Source: Pseudomonas sp. VD-NE ins
GTDB taxonomy: Bacteria > Pseudomonadota > Gammaproteobacteria > Pseudomonadales > Pseudomonadaceae
DNA length: 64,000 nucleotides
NCBI RefSeq assembly: GCF_031882575.1
Contig: NZ_CP134772.1
Location: 576,001 to 640,000, forward strand
Reading direction: 5' to 3'
Positions 48,219 through 58,761 of this stretch are shown one piece after another (within the stretch, counting starts at the first letter, position 1; the number at the start of each line of letters is the position of its first letter). Below the pieces are notes generated by a model. It was not told the origin of the DNA, did no database searches, and saw nothing but the letters and a program-made list of their open reading frames with translations. The position numbers and the translations under genes were made by a program.

Positions 48219-50804
48219 TCATTGGGGGGGCTCAGCGGCGCTGCTGGCGAGTGCGAACAATTTGCTGGCTGTGTTGCCATCGAACGTTTGACGCCAAATG
48301 TCGACATGCGGCAAGCCGGCCCGCGCATCGCGGCGCTGGGATTCAATACCCCGTTTGCTCTGCTCAAGCGTTTTAAGATGACCACCATCGATGCGGGCGA
48401 AACTCAGAGGCAGGCTGTCATGCCGGTCATAATGAAAATGCGCTTCCCATAATGGACGTTTGTTGGCGCGATCCCTGATCGAAAACACATCCAGAAACGA
48501 CTTCTTCTCGCCTTTGCCGATTGGTTTGCGATCCACGGTCTTGTGTACGGATACTTCGGCGTGATCCATCAGATAGTTCAGGCGCATGACATCCAGCACA
48601 TCCTTGCTCTTGAACTTGCGTAACAGGATTTGTTGCGCTTCGGTCTCCAACCGTTGGCCAGCGGTTTTCAGTTGCCCGGCAAGGGCAGTGACTTCACTAT
48701 CGTTGGCAGCGTTTTCGTAGTGCTCCAGCCGTCTTGCCTGCTCATGAAGCAATTTGGCGGCGCTCTCCAGATCATCGACGATGTTGGCTGTCATTTCCTT
48801 TTTGCCGACTCTCGTTCCGGCTTCGGCAATTTCCTGATCAACGTTGGCCAGTAGCCGCTTTGCCGTGCGCACGAGTTCCGGCCTCGGAGACCGGGTGAGG
48901 GGCGGGCGTACGGGCTGCCACTCACCCTGCCTTTTTTCGTACCGTTGCGCCGGGCCATCCGGCTGGAAAGGGTTGCAAACTTTGACGGTCACACTGCCGT
49001 CCGGGGCCGTTTCCGTATCGCCCACCAAGACCCTGGAAGTACCGTGCTGGCGAGTTCGAAACACTTTCCTGGGTGGGGCGGGACGAGAGGCTTCGCCATC
49101 GAGAGGCTGAGGAGGAATGAAGTCGAAATCGATGTCCTGATCAAGGCTCGGCAGTTCGGTGCGGCGATCGAACGCGTCGAGGATGTCAGTCAGTCGGCGC
49201 TCGACGCGTTGTTCGAATGGCTCGGTCAGGGCAATGATTTGCTTGATGTATTCAGCGTCGGGACCATTGTCGGCCAGCCGTATTTCAAATCTGTTCTTGT
49301 CGTTTCTGATCTGGTCCAGCGTCAACATCAGCACCATCGGATGTTTGTTCCGGGGAAGGTTGGCGAGATCGCCAGTGAACAGGTCGATGGACACAAGCGA
49401 GGGCATGATTGTGCTGGGCGCATGCTCGGGTGTACCTGCAAGCAGGTGGACGTTGAGAGTCAGTTTGTTGAAATTGATGCGCTCGGCCGACGGCACTTGC
49501 TGCCTGAGTTCTTCAAGTGTCGGAGCCGTTCCGGGATCGGCTTTTCTGATCTCGGCCATCATCACTTCACGTTCTTCGATATATCTCAGTTTCTTGTTCA
49601 GGTGGGCGATGGCCCTCTTGCAACTGTCGGCGTCCAGCATGGAAAGCGCAGGCCTCACCCGCCAGTCCATGACCGCCATGAGCCGGTTGATTGTTTCCAC
49701 ATAGTCCATCCTGAACGTGCTCAGTTCCCGCTTGTACGCACCGCTTATTTTAAGGAGGATCAGCCATCGCTTGTTTAACACTACCGACTCTATGAAATCC
49801 GCTTGCAGGTGGTTGTGCTTGAGCAAACTCACTTCGAGGGTGAGCAGTTTTACGTTTCTTTCTGCACTGTCCCCCGGTAATGCGGTGATTTCATCCCACA
49901 GGGTGTTATGCAGCTTATTCGACTTGTCCAGCGCTGTGTGCTTCCTCTTGATAGGTGCATACATCTGCATCAGGTTTTCTATGCTTAATTGCGCGATCTC
50001 GGCATCCTGCAGGTCAGCCTTCCGGGGCGGTAAATGGTAGACCCAGGCATCGCCGTCCTCTCGCCTGACGGACCGCGTTTCGCCGCTGCGGCTGGCCCGG
50101 TAGATATTCGCGTTATCGCTTGCCACGGGGTCTTTCTGGTTGATGATTCGCCATGCTTTTTGTGTCGCAGTGGATGCGCTCACATCGTGCATGACTTGAT
50201 AAGCGTGGCTGTGAAGGCGCAGGTACAGGCGATTATCGTGGCGAAATATTCCTTCGCCGTTGGCCACGATGCCAGTGAGTTCCAGATCCGTGCGAAAGGT
50301 CTGCAAGTGGGTATCGAGCAAGGTAACGGTGTCACCGTCATGGATCGGCTGCCATAGATGCCTGTCGCTGTCGCGCAGCAGCAACGGGCCTGAGGCAACA
50401 CGTTCGGATTCAAGTCGGGCACGGTAGAGCCCGGTCTCTGGATCGACGGCGACCATCACCACGCCACCGTTTTCCACATCGACATAGTCGCGCTCCCGGT
50501 ACACTCTGAAACCCTCGGCATTGGCCTGTGGCAAACGCTCAGATGCCTTGACCAGGTAGTGCTCCAGCGGTCGCTGCCGCGCTGTATCGATGTTGACGAG
50601 GGGCGCTGTCGAGTGCGTCATGACGACGAGGGCCGGTTTTGTCGCCGCAGGCTCGGCAACACGTTGGGAACTGGTCTGTCGCGTCTGGATGTCGAGGGGT
50701 AATGGTGGTTCAAGTCTCGTGTGCGGTGCTTGTCCTGAATTGTCGTGCGGTGTCGCATCCGGGGGCGTCGGGCGCTTGCCACGGATGTTTTTTTTGGGAG
50801 CCAT
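48219..50804 (-). CDS. Effector-array protein without NEL domain, type C (861 aa)
   Basis: It shares the N-terminal domain of the array (about residues 70-265: YVDVENGGVVMV, GLYRARLESERVASGPLLL, AYQVMHDVS) but then differs from the LRR proteins. A long alpha-helical region (about 275-560) leads to IDFDFIP (near 585) and a segment with VFRTRQHGTSR and KVCNPF. A further helical stretch (about 660-760) ends in a C-terminal domain with FLDVFSIRDR, WEAHFHY (near 800) and HLKTLEQ. This C-terminal block resembles the end of very large Pseudomonas DUF6543-type proteins as I recall them. No catalytic function is assigned. It starts at ATG 50804 after a hairpin-borne AAGGA. The gap to the upstream gene is 23 bases. 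Confidence 0.75.
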   Translation of the reverse strand: MAPKKNIRGKRPTPPDATPHDNSGQAPHTRLEPPLPLDIQTRQTSSQRVAEPAATKPALVVMTHSTAPLVNIDTARQRPLEHYLVKASERLPQANAEGFRVYRERDYVDVENGGVVMVAVDPETGLYRARLESERVASGPLLLRDSDRHLWQPIHDGDTVTLLDTHLQTFRTDLELTGIVANGEGIFRHDNRLYLRLHSHAYQVMHDVSASTATQKAWRIINQKDPVASDNANIYRASRSGETRSVRREDGDAWVYHLPPRKADLQDAEIAQLSIENLMQMYAPIKRKHTALDKSNKLHNTLWDEITALPGDSAERNVKLLTLEVSLLKHNHLQADFIESVVLNKRWLILLKISGAYKRELSTFRMDYVETINRLMAVMDWRVRPALSMLDADSCKRAIAHLNKKLRYIEEREVMMAEIRKADPGTAPTLEELRQQVPSAERINFNKLTLNVHLLAGTPEHAPSTIMPSLVSIDLFTGDLANLPRNKHPMVLMLTLDQIRNDKNRFEIRLADNGPDAEYIKQIIALTEPFEQRVERRLTDILDAFDRRTELPSLDQDIDFDFIPPQPLDGEASRPAPPRKVFRTRQHGTSRVLVGDTETAPDGSVTVKVCNPFQPDGPAQRYEKRQGEWQPVRPPLTRSPRPELVRTAKRLLANVDQEIAEAGTRVGKKEMTANIVDDLESAAKLLHEQARRLEHYENAANDSEVTALAGQLKTAGQRLETEAQQILLRKFKSKDVLDVMRLNYLMDHAEVSVHKTVDRKPIGKGEKKSFLDVFSIRDRANKRPLWEAHFHYDRHDSLPLSFARIDGGHLKTLEQSKRGIESQRRDARAGLPHVDIWRQTFDGNTASKLFALASSAAEPPQ

Positions 50805-50806
50805 GT

Positions 50807-50824
50807 TTTTTCATCCTTGAAAAA
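50807..50824 (-). promoter_or_regulatory. RsmA/RsmE-type hairpin over the ribosome-binding site
   Basis: On the minus strand TTTTTC and GAAAAA form a 6-bp stem that presents AAGGAT in a hexaloop. TCAAGGATGA matches the RsmA/RsmE consensus fully and is the Shine-Dalgarno site; the start codon follows three bases after the stem. Confidence 0.55.
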
Positions 50825-50827
50825 TGC

Positions 50828-53434
50828 TTACTCGCCCTGGTTCTGGGGGGCGTGATTTGGGGAAGCCAGCTGGAATATTCTTTGCGCTGTCGACAGGTCG
50901 ATGTCTTCTCGCCAGATACGTACATGCGGGCGGCCGGCCAGTTCATCCCGGCGTTGGGATGACGTCCCCAGCCTGTTTTGCTCACGGGTTTTCAAATGGC
51001 CGCGGCGCTGGATGAACTCCAGCCCGGGAGTGTCTTTTGCAGGGTAGTGAAAGTGGGCGTACCACAGCGTTATGCCGGTCAGCCTGTCGTTCAGCGCATA
51101 GACGTCGAGGAAGTCCTTTTCATTGCCTTTGCCCAACTGCACCCGGGTCTGGATTCGACTGGCGTCCAGATGGTCATGGCTGATCAGATACGAGACCCGA
51201 TCAACGCTCAGCCAGGCAGGGTCTTTGTACAGTCGTACGCGAATCTGTTCGCCTTCCCTGAGCAAACGCTGACGGTCCTGATTCAAGCGTTGCAGCAGAG
51301 GCGCAATGTCGCGGTTGGCCGGATTCGGTGAGCCTTCGATCTGCCGGGCAAGCTCGTCGAGGTCGTCGGTGTGCTCTGTCAAAGACTCGACAATGCTGTT
51401 GGCGTTGCGTCTATGGCGTTCATCGTACAAGGCGCTGTTCAGTCGGGACCTGGAATGCGTCAGCAATTGGTCTGCCTGGTTGATCAGCGTCGCGAGGTTT
51501 CGTCGTTGCCGGGCGACCTGTCTGCGCCATTCCCCATCACGGCGTTCAAAGGTTTGCAGGACCTCGGTCGGGTCAAGGGGGTTGAGCACGTCGATCAGCT
51601 CTTCGCCGGCATCGGTGCGGCGTGGCCGACCGACGCGGATCTTGTAGACGCCGTTGTGTTTGCTGCGGAACATTTTCCTCGATGCCGAGACAGACTGGTT
51701 CTGGCCTTGTGTCGGAATGAAATCGAAATCTATCGGTTGCAGGTGCGGCGGCAACGCGGACGTTTCTTCCTGCGCGAGGTGATAATGATGCAGGTGCTGC
51801 TCCAGGGTGTTCTCGAATCGTTGGATCGCCTGAGTGATTTCCTGGCATGAATGAGCGTGCTGCGGATCGGGGGGTAGCTGCAGCTTTTCGAACGACGCTC
51901 TGATTATGGATGCCTCATCGAGCAGGTCGCTGAGTACCGGGATGCGTGTGTCGACTGGAATGCTGTCGATGTCCCGGAAGGCCCACGTCACATCTGCGAA
52001 ACAGGAGGCAAGATACTTGGCGCGGATATTATTGACATCGACTGTTGCCTGCGCGTCGATGAACATTCGGCTTTTGGCGAAGACCCAGAATGCAATGTTC
52101 TGATGCATTTCTATCGGGTCGTGGCTTGCTTCCTTCAGTTCACTCGGTTCCACGCGCCATTTGCTCACGAGTTCATCGGCGATGTCCTGACGTTTTTTCA
52201 GAATGACCAGTTTATTGTCCAGATGGGCTACCACGGAGGCATATTCTGCGGGGGGGCCTTCGAAGATCCTCGGGTTGTCCAGTAGCTTGCGCGAATCGCT
52301 GGCGACAATGAGTTCGCTGTACGCCAGCATTCGTCGTTTCTGCAGCGCGATGATTTTTTTTTGATAGATATCGCGACCTGTGGCCGCGACAAGTTCTTTC
52401 TTTTGCCCGGTATGCAGATCGAATGAGCGTTGCAGAATCTCCAGTTCCTGTTGGTGCTGGGCTTCGAGGCGCTCGAGCAAATTGCGTTCGTGCACCGTAC
52501 CTTTCACCTTTGGCCACAGGTTCTGTAGTCGGTCCCCGATGGCCGAAGCGTTCTTGAATTGCAGATCCAGATCGAGAATCTCGAGCGCGAGGTTGGGGGA
52601 AAGAGAAGCGTCGTTACGATCGGTCCTGCGTCGCCCCCCTCCCGCGCCGCCCACCAGCGTTCCCACCCAGCCATCGACATCGAAAACAACCGGCTCCGAT
52701 CTTCCCGGGTGGCCAGCGACGTAATCATTGCCGGAGTCGTCAGCCCTGGAACTGTCGGAGTGGATTATGCGCATCACGGTCCTTGCCGGTGAGGATGCCT
52801 CGACATCATGCAAGACTTGATAAGCACGGTTTTCGATGACCACATACAGCTTGTTGTCGTATCGATACAAGTGATCCTGACCGGGTTTTACACCCGTGAA
52901 ATCCAGATCGCTGGCAAAGGTTTGCAGGCGCGCAGCGGACAAAGGAAAGGTGCTCGGCTCGAACGCCTCCAGTGGATGCCAGAGCAAGTCGTCGGGATCA
53001 CGCAGAAGCGCTGGCCCGGAAGCGATTCGTTCGCTGGGCAGCTTCGCTCGGTACAGACCGGTCTGCGGGTCCGCCACGACATGCACGATGCCGCCGTCCG
53101 GCACATCAACGTAGCGGCGGTCCTTGAATGTCCTGAAACCTTCTGCGTCGGGAAGAGGTAGCGAGATCTGTTCGTCGACCCGGTAATGCTCGAGCTTCAG
53201 GGGCGACGTCGGTGCTCCGTGATCAGCCGAGGGTATCTGGCTGATCACGACCGAGGGTGCCGGAGTAATGGCCTCCAGGTCAGTTCCCGCCATGGTTCTG
53301 CCGGACGCATGCCCGGGGCGCCGGGGCACTGCGTCGGGTGGCACAAACGGACGCGGCACAGGCTGGGAGGGTGGCTCGTGGGGATGATGGATTTCGGCGG
53401 TAACGATGCGTTTGGGTGGTGATTTGGGCGACAT
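50828..53434 (-). CDS. Effector-array protein without NEL domain, type C (868 aa)
   Basis: A paralog of the 861-residue protein downstream and of the 743-residue protein upstream. The leader is proline-rich (1-75), then comes the shared N-terminal domain (about 78-270: YVDVPDGGIVHVV, GLYRAKLPSERIASGPALL, LYVVIENRAYQVLHD, PGRSEPVVFD). The helical mid-region runs about 280-565, IDFDFIP is near 570, and MFRSKHNGVYKIRVGRPRR comes next. A second helical region leads to the C-terminal domain with FLDVYALNDR, WYAHFHY (near 807) and HLKTREQ. Start ATG 53434 (MSPKSPPKR) lies directly after a small hairpin containing AAGGA. Function unknown; context suggests a secreted effector or a toxin scaffold. Confidence 0.75.
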   Translation of the reverse strand: MSPKSPPKRIVTAEIHHPHEPPSQPVPRPFVPPDAVPRRPGHASGRTMAGTDLEAITPAPSVVISQIPSADHGAPTSPLKLEHYRVDEQISLPLPDAEGFRTFKDRRYVDVPDGGIVHVVADPQTGLYRAKLPSERIASGPALLRDPDDLLWHPLEAFEPSTFPLSAARLQTFASDLDFTGVKPGQDHLYRYDNKLYVVIENRAYQVLHDVEASSPARTVMRIIHSDSSRADDSGNDYVAGHPGRSEPVVFDVDGWVGTLVGGAGGGRRRTDRNDASLSPNLALEILDLDLQFKNASAIGDRLQNLWPKVKGTVHERNLLERLEAQHQQELEILQRSFDLHTGQKKELVAATGRDIYQKKIIALQKRRMLAYSELIVASDSRKLLDNPRIFEGPPAEYASVVAHLDNKLVILKKRQDIADELVSKWRVEPSELKEASHDPIEMHQNIAFWVFAKSRMFIDAQATVDVNNIRAKYLASCFADVTWAFRDIDSIPVDTRIPVLSDLLDEASIIRASFEKLQLPPDPQHAHSCQEITQAIQRFENTLEQHLHHYHLAQEETSALPPHLQPIDFDFIPTQGQNQSVSASRKMFRSKHNGVYKIRVGRPRRTDAGEELIDVLNPLDPTEVLQTFERRDGEWRRQVARQRRNLATLINQADQLLTHSRSRLNSALYDERHRRNANSIVESLTEHTDDLDELARQIEGSPNPANRDIAPLLQRLNQDRQRLLREGEQIRVRLYKDPAWLSVDRVSYLISHDHLDASRIQTRVQLGKGNEKDFLDVYALNDRLTGITLWYAHFHYPAKDTPGLEFIQRRGHLKTREQNRLGTSSQRRDELAGRPHVRIWREDIDLSTAQRIFQLASPNHAPQNQGE

Positions 53435-53452
53435 TTCTTCGTCCTTGAAGAA
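53435..53452 (-). promoter_or_regulatory. RsmA/RsmE-type hairpin abutting the start codon
   Basis: Minus strand TTCTTC and GAAGAA form a perfect 6-bp stem around the hexaloop AAGGAC, immediately followed by ATG. TCAAGGACGA fully matches the RsmA/RsmE consensus. GGA in a hexaloop is the preferred presentation for this protein family. Confidence 0.6.
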
Positions 53453-53464
53453 AGGGTGGATGAG

Positions 53465-55696
53465 CTATTTCGCAATGGACTTTGACGCCAGGTCGAAGAT
53501 TTGTTGCGCTGTTTTATGATCCAGATTGGGGCGCCATATGGGGATATGCGGGCGCCCGGCTTGCTCATCCCGGCGTTGGGACGAGATGCCCCTGCGGGCT
53601 TGCTCAAGGGTTTTCAGATGACCAAGGTCTTTGAACTTCGATGCAGGCGCGTCTATGTCCGGGTAGTGAAAATGGGCTTCCCATAAACGTTCACCCGTAC
53701 GCTTGTCCCGCAGTGAATAGGTGTCCAGAAAATCTTTGTTCGCACCCCGGCCCAGCGGCTGGCGACTTTGGGTCTGTTTGACCAGCAGTTCATCGTGGTT
53801 GATCAGATGCACCACCCGGTCGGCGCTCAGGTAGCTCTTGTCCTTGTACAGCCGGATGCGGATGGCTTCGGCTTCGTGGCGCAATCGCTCGCTGTTTTGC
53901 GCGAGTCGCTGTACGACAGCGCCAACATCGATAGCGGACGGGTTCGGAGCCTGATTTATAGATAAAACGAGGTCATCGAGCACGATGGCTTTTGTGACCA
54001 GCTCATGGACGATGCCCGATGCGTTGTGTTTTGCCTTCTCATCGCGCCAGGCCCTGCGTAAATATTCATCGGACATTGCCAGGTGCTGCTCGGCTTCGGT
54101 GGTCAGCTTCGACAGGTTTTTTTCCTGGATGGCTACACGGCGGTGCCACTCGCCCTCTCGTCGCTCATATGTCTGCAGGATTTCGGTAGGGTCGTGTGGG
54201 TGCATGACATCCATCAACTCTTCGTCAGCGGCCCCCCGTCGCGGTCGGCCGATGCGGATCTTGTGAACGCCGTCATGTTTGCTGCGGAACATCCTGGTCG
54301 GCGTCGGCTCGGGCTGGTTTTCGCGCTGCGCCGGTATGAAGTCGAAGTCGATGTCCTGATCGGACGGGGGTAACAGTGGAACGCTTTCCAGAGCCAGGTG
54401 ATATCCGGCCAGACGCTCTTCCAGCGTGCTCTCGAACGAGCTGATGGCATCGACGATCTCTTGCCGGGACGTGGTGTGGGCGGGAGGGAATTCAAGGTAC
54501 TCAAAGGAGTTCCTGATCGAGGTGCATTGTTCCAGCAGATCGCTCAATACAGGAATGCGGGTCTCCCGCGGGATAGCGTCGACATCGAGAAAGGCGCGCG
54601 TCAGTTCTGAAAACGGCAGCGCAAGGAACACCGGCATGTTACTGCCCTGTTCGGCGGCCAGCACCCTACACTTTGAATACACCCAGTCGGCAGTGTCTCT
54701 GTGAATTTCCATAGGGTCGTAACCCCATTCGTCAAAATCATTTTGCGTGTATTGCGATTTTTGCAGTAATTCATCGGCAAGGATCTGACGCTTGCGCAAA
54801 AGGGCGAATTTGCCCTTCAGATATCCCGCGTTCGAACGATACTGTTCGACAGTGATCTGCGTCATATGCGGCATGTCTATGAGTTTGCGCTGATCGCCGG
54901 CCTGCATGATTCTGCAAAGTACTTCGAATCGCCTTAGCTGAATCTTGAACAGATCGGCCTCGTAATCACTGATGCCTTTATAGATCAGGAATGAGACCTG
55001 CTCCTTGAGGAAGAAATCGAGGCATTTTTCCACCGCGGCCAGATGTCGACGGTACTGCACCTCATATTTGACGATTGCCGTTCGCTCACCCTCTTGACCC
55101 TTCAATTCGTGCCAGGCGGTCTGCAACTGTCTGGCAAGCGCTCCCGTCTCATCCATCACTTTCGTATGGTCAGCCATTTCCCTGTTCAGGTCAGCGATGG
55201 TGCGAATGGGCAGCGTCTCCCCCGAGGCCAGCAGCGGCCGCCAGAGTTTGCTCTGCGGGTCAAGCCGCAGCACTGGGCCTGAAGGATTGCGCTCACTCGT
55301 CAGCGTGGCTCGATAGAGGCCCATGGCCGGATCAATCACCACCAGCACGGCGCGACCCTCCGGTACATCGACGTAACGGCGTCCATCGAGGATGCGCAAG
55401 CCTTGCGTGTCGGCAGCAGGCAGGCGGACGTCCTCGGGAATCCAGTATTCCTCCAGCGATCGTCGCGCAGGTGCCGGCACCAGGGGCGTGCCGGACGATG
55501 ATCGGCTGCCCGTTGCGCGGGGTTGCATCTCGGTTCTGACCGGGTGGCCTGTTATTTCTCCTGGTCTGCTGGTGGATGAACCGGCGACCACGGATTGCGA
55601 ACTGTTGGGCGTGCGTGGATTCGCGGTGGTCGACTGCGTGGCTCGTGTAGGGGTGTTGCTGGCAACGTTGCCTTTGGCAGGTAATTTGGGAGACAT
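53465..55696 (-). CDS. Effector-array protein without NEL domain, type C, shortened N-terminal domain (743 aa)
   Basis: First gene of the array. I chose ATG 55696 (MSPKLPAKGN) over the longer frame to 55849 because it matches the start of its neighbour (MSPKSPPKR) and has AAGGA nine bases upstream. It keeps the first half of the shared N-terminal domain (about 85-150: YVDVPEGRAVLVV, GLYRATLTSERNPSGPVL) but lacks the later part (LYVVIENRAYQVLHD to GWVGT) found in the paralogs. The rest is collinear with the 868-residue protein: helical region, IDFDFIP, MFRSKHDGVHKIRIGRPRR, FLDTYSLRDK, WEAHFHY and HLKTLEQ. Thirty bases separate it from the next gene. Confidence 0.72.
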   Translation of the reverse strand: MSPKLPAKGNVASNTPTRATQSTTANPRTPNSSQSVVAGSSTSRPGEITGHPVRTEMQPRATGSRSSSGTPLVPAPARRSLEEYWIPEDVRLPAADTQGLRILDGRRYVDVPEGRAVLVVIDPAMGLYRATLTSERNPSGPVLRLDPQSKLWRPLLASGETLPIRTIADLNREMADHTKVMDETGALARQLQTAWHELKGQEGERTAIVKYEVQYRRHLAAVEKCLDFFLKEQVSFLIYKGISDYEADLFKIQLRRFEVLCRIMQAGDQRKLIDMPHMTQITVEQYRSNAGYLKGKFALLRKRQILADELLQKSQYTQNDFDEWGYDPMEIHRDTADWVYSKCRVLAAEQGSNMPVFLALPFSELTRAFLDVDAIPRETRIPVLSDLLEQCTSIRNSFEYLEFPPAHTTSRQEIVDAISSFESTLEERLAGYHLALESVPLLPPSDQDIDFDFIPAQRENQPEPTPTRMFRSKHDGVHKIRIGRPRRGAADEELMDVMHPHDPTEILQTYERREGEWHRRVAIQEKNLSKLTTEAEQHLAMSDEYLRRAWRDEKAKHNASGIVHELVTKAIVLDDLVLSINQAPNPSAIDVGAVVQRLAQNSERLRHEAEAIRIRLYKDKSYLSADRVVHLINHDELLVKQTQSRQPLGRGANKDFLDTYSLRDKRTGERLWEAHFHYPDIDAPASKFKDLGHLKTLEQARRGISSQRRDEQAGRPHIPIWRPNLDHKTAQQIFDLASKSIAK

Positions 55697-55698
55697 TT

Positions 55699-55712
55699 CT
55701 TCATCCTTGAAG
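55699..55712 (-). promoter_or_regulatory. RsmA/RsmE-type site before the first array gene
   Basis: Minus strand CTTC-AAGGAT-GAAG, a 4-bp stem with AAGGAT in the loop. TCAAGGATGA matches the RsmA/RsmE consensus and is the ribosome-binding site for the start at 55696. Confidence 0.55.
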
Positions 55713-55903
55713 GGTGTCGTATCAGCAGGGCAAGCTCTGGGCTGATGATTATCGGGTTTGATCAGATGTTTTCCGGCATCTGGCGCTTTGTCCGTCACGC
55801 CTGGCGCGGGCGCTGAGAGAAACCGACCACCGTCGTCGGAATTGGTCAAAATTTGTGCTATATTCCGCGCCCGCGATTTTTCACTTCAACACCGGTCGTC
55901 GAC

Positions 55904-58216
<2,313 letters not shown>

Positions 58217-58232
58217 ACATTGCTGAGTTGAA

Positions 58233-58262
58233 CAGAACGCCAACCTTCGGGTTGGCGTTCTG
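58233..58262 (+). terminator. UUCG-capped hairpin terminator after the YgiQ-family gene
   Basis: CAGAACGCCAACC (58233-58245) and GGTTGGCGTTCTG (58250-58262) are perfectly paired across a TTCG tetraloop. The T-tract is weak. Confidence 0.75.
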
Positions 58263-58298
58263 CATTTCTGCCGTTGGATTTATGCAGGCCGCAAGATC

Positions 58299-58611
58299 CA
58301 TCCCCCTCACCCCAACCCTCTCCCCCATGGGGGGCGAGGGGGAAGGGAGCCGATCGCTGTACTTTTCACAATCGAAGTTCGACTCAGGACTTTCAAGTCG
58401 GCGTATCTCCAACATCCAACGCGGTCAGTCCCCTCTCCCCCCGGGAGAGGGCTAGGGTGAGGGGCTCTTCGCAGCAGATCTCCATGCTTTTCAAACCTGA
58501 GTTCGACTCAAGACTTCCACGTCGGTGTATCTCCAACAGCCACTCGGTCAGTCCCCTCTCCCTCTGGGCGGTCCGACGTTTCGGGAGGGCTAGGGTGAGG
58601 GGCTCTTCGCA
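58299..58611. repeat. Cluster of GAGAGGGCTAGGGTGAGGGG-type intergenic repeats
   Basis: Within a 545-base gap with no gene I can support, three related units occur. An inverted unit lies at about 58299-58350 (CCCCTCACCCCAACCCTCTC). Two direct copies, 58377-58473 and 58501-58611, each run from GTTCGACTCA to GGGGCTCTTCGCA and include CGGTCAGTCCCCTCTCC followed by GGGCTAGGGTGAGGGG. The second copy carries about 14 additional bases inside its hairpin (near 58567-58580). These look like Pseudomonas REP-family elements in a cluster. Confidence 0.7.
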
Positions 58612-58761
58612 ACATTTACGTGCAATCAGCCCAAACCATTTCCCCGCATTGCCCGATTTTGGTGCTGTACTGCCCTAAGCATTCCGGGAAAGCGCCCAGG
58701 CCTCTGTATGGCATAAGTCTTGCGCGCTTTCGAATACGCTTAGGCTCGCAGGAGGCACGCC

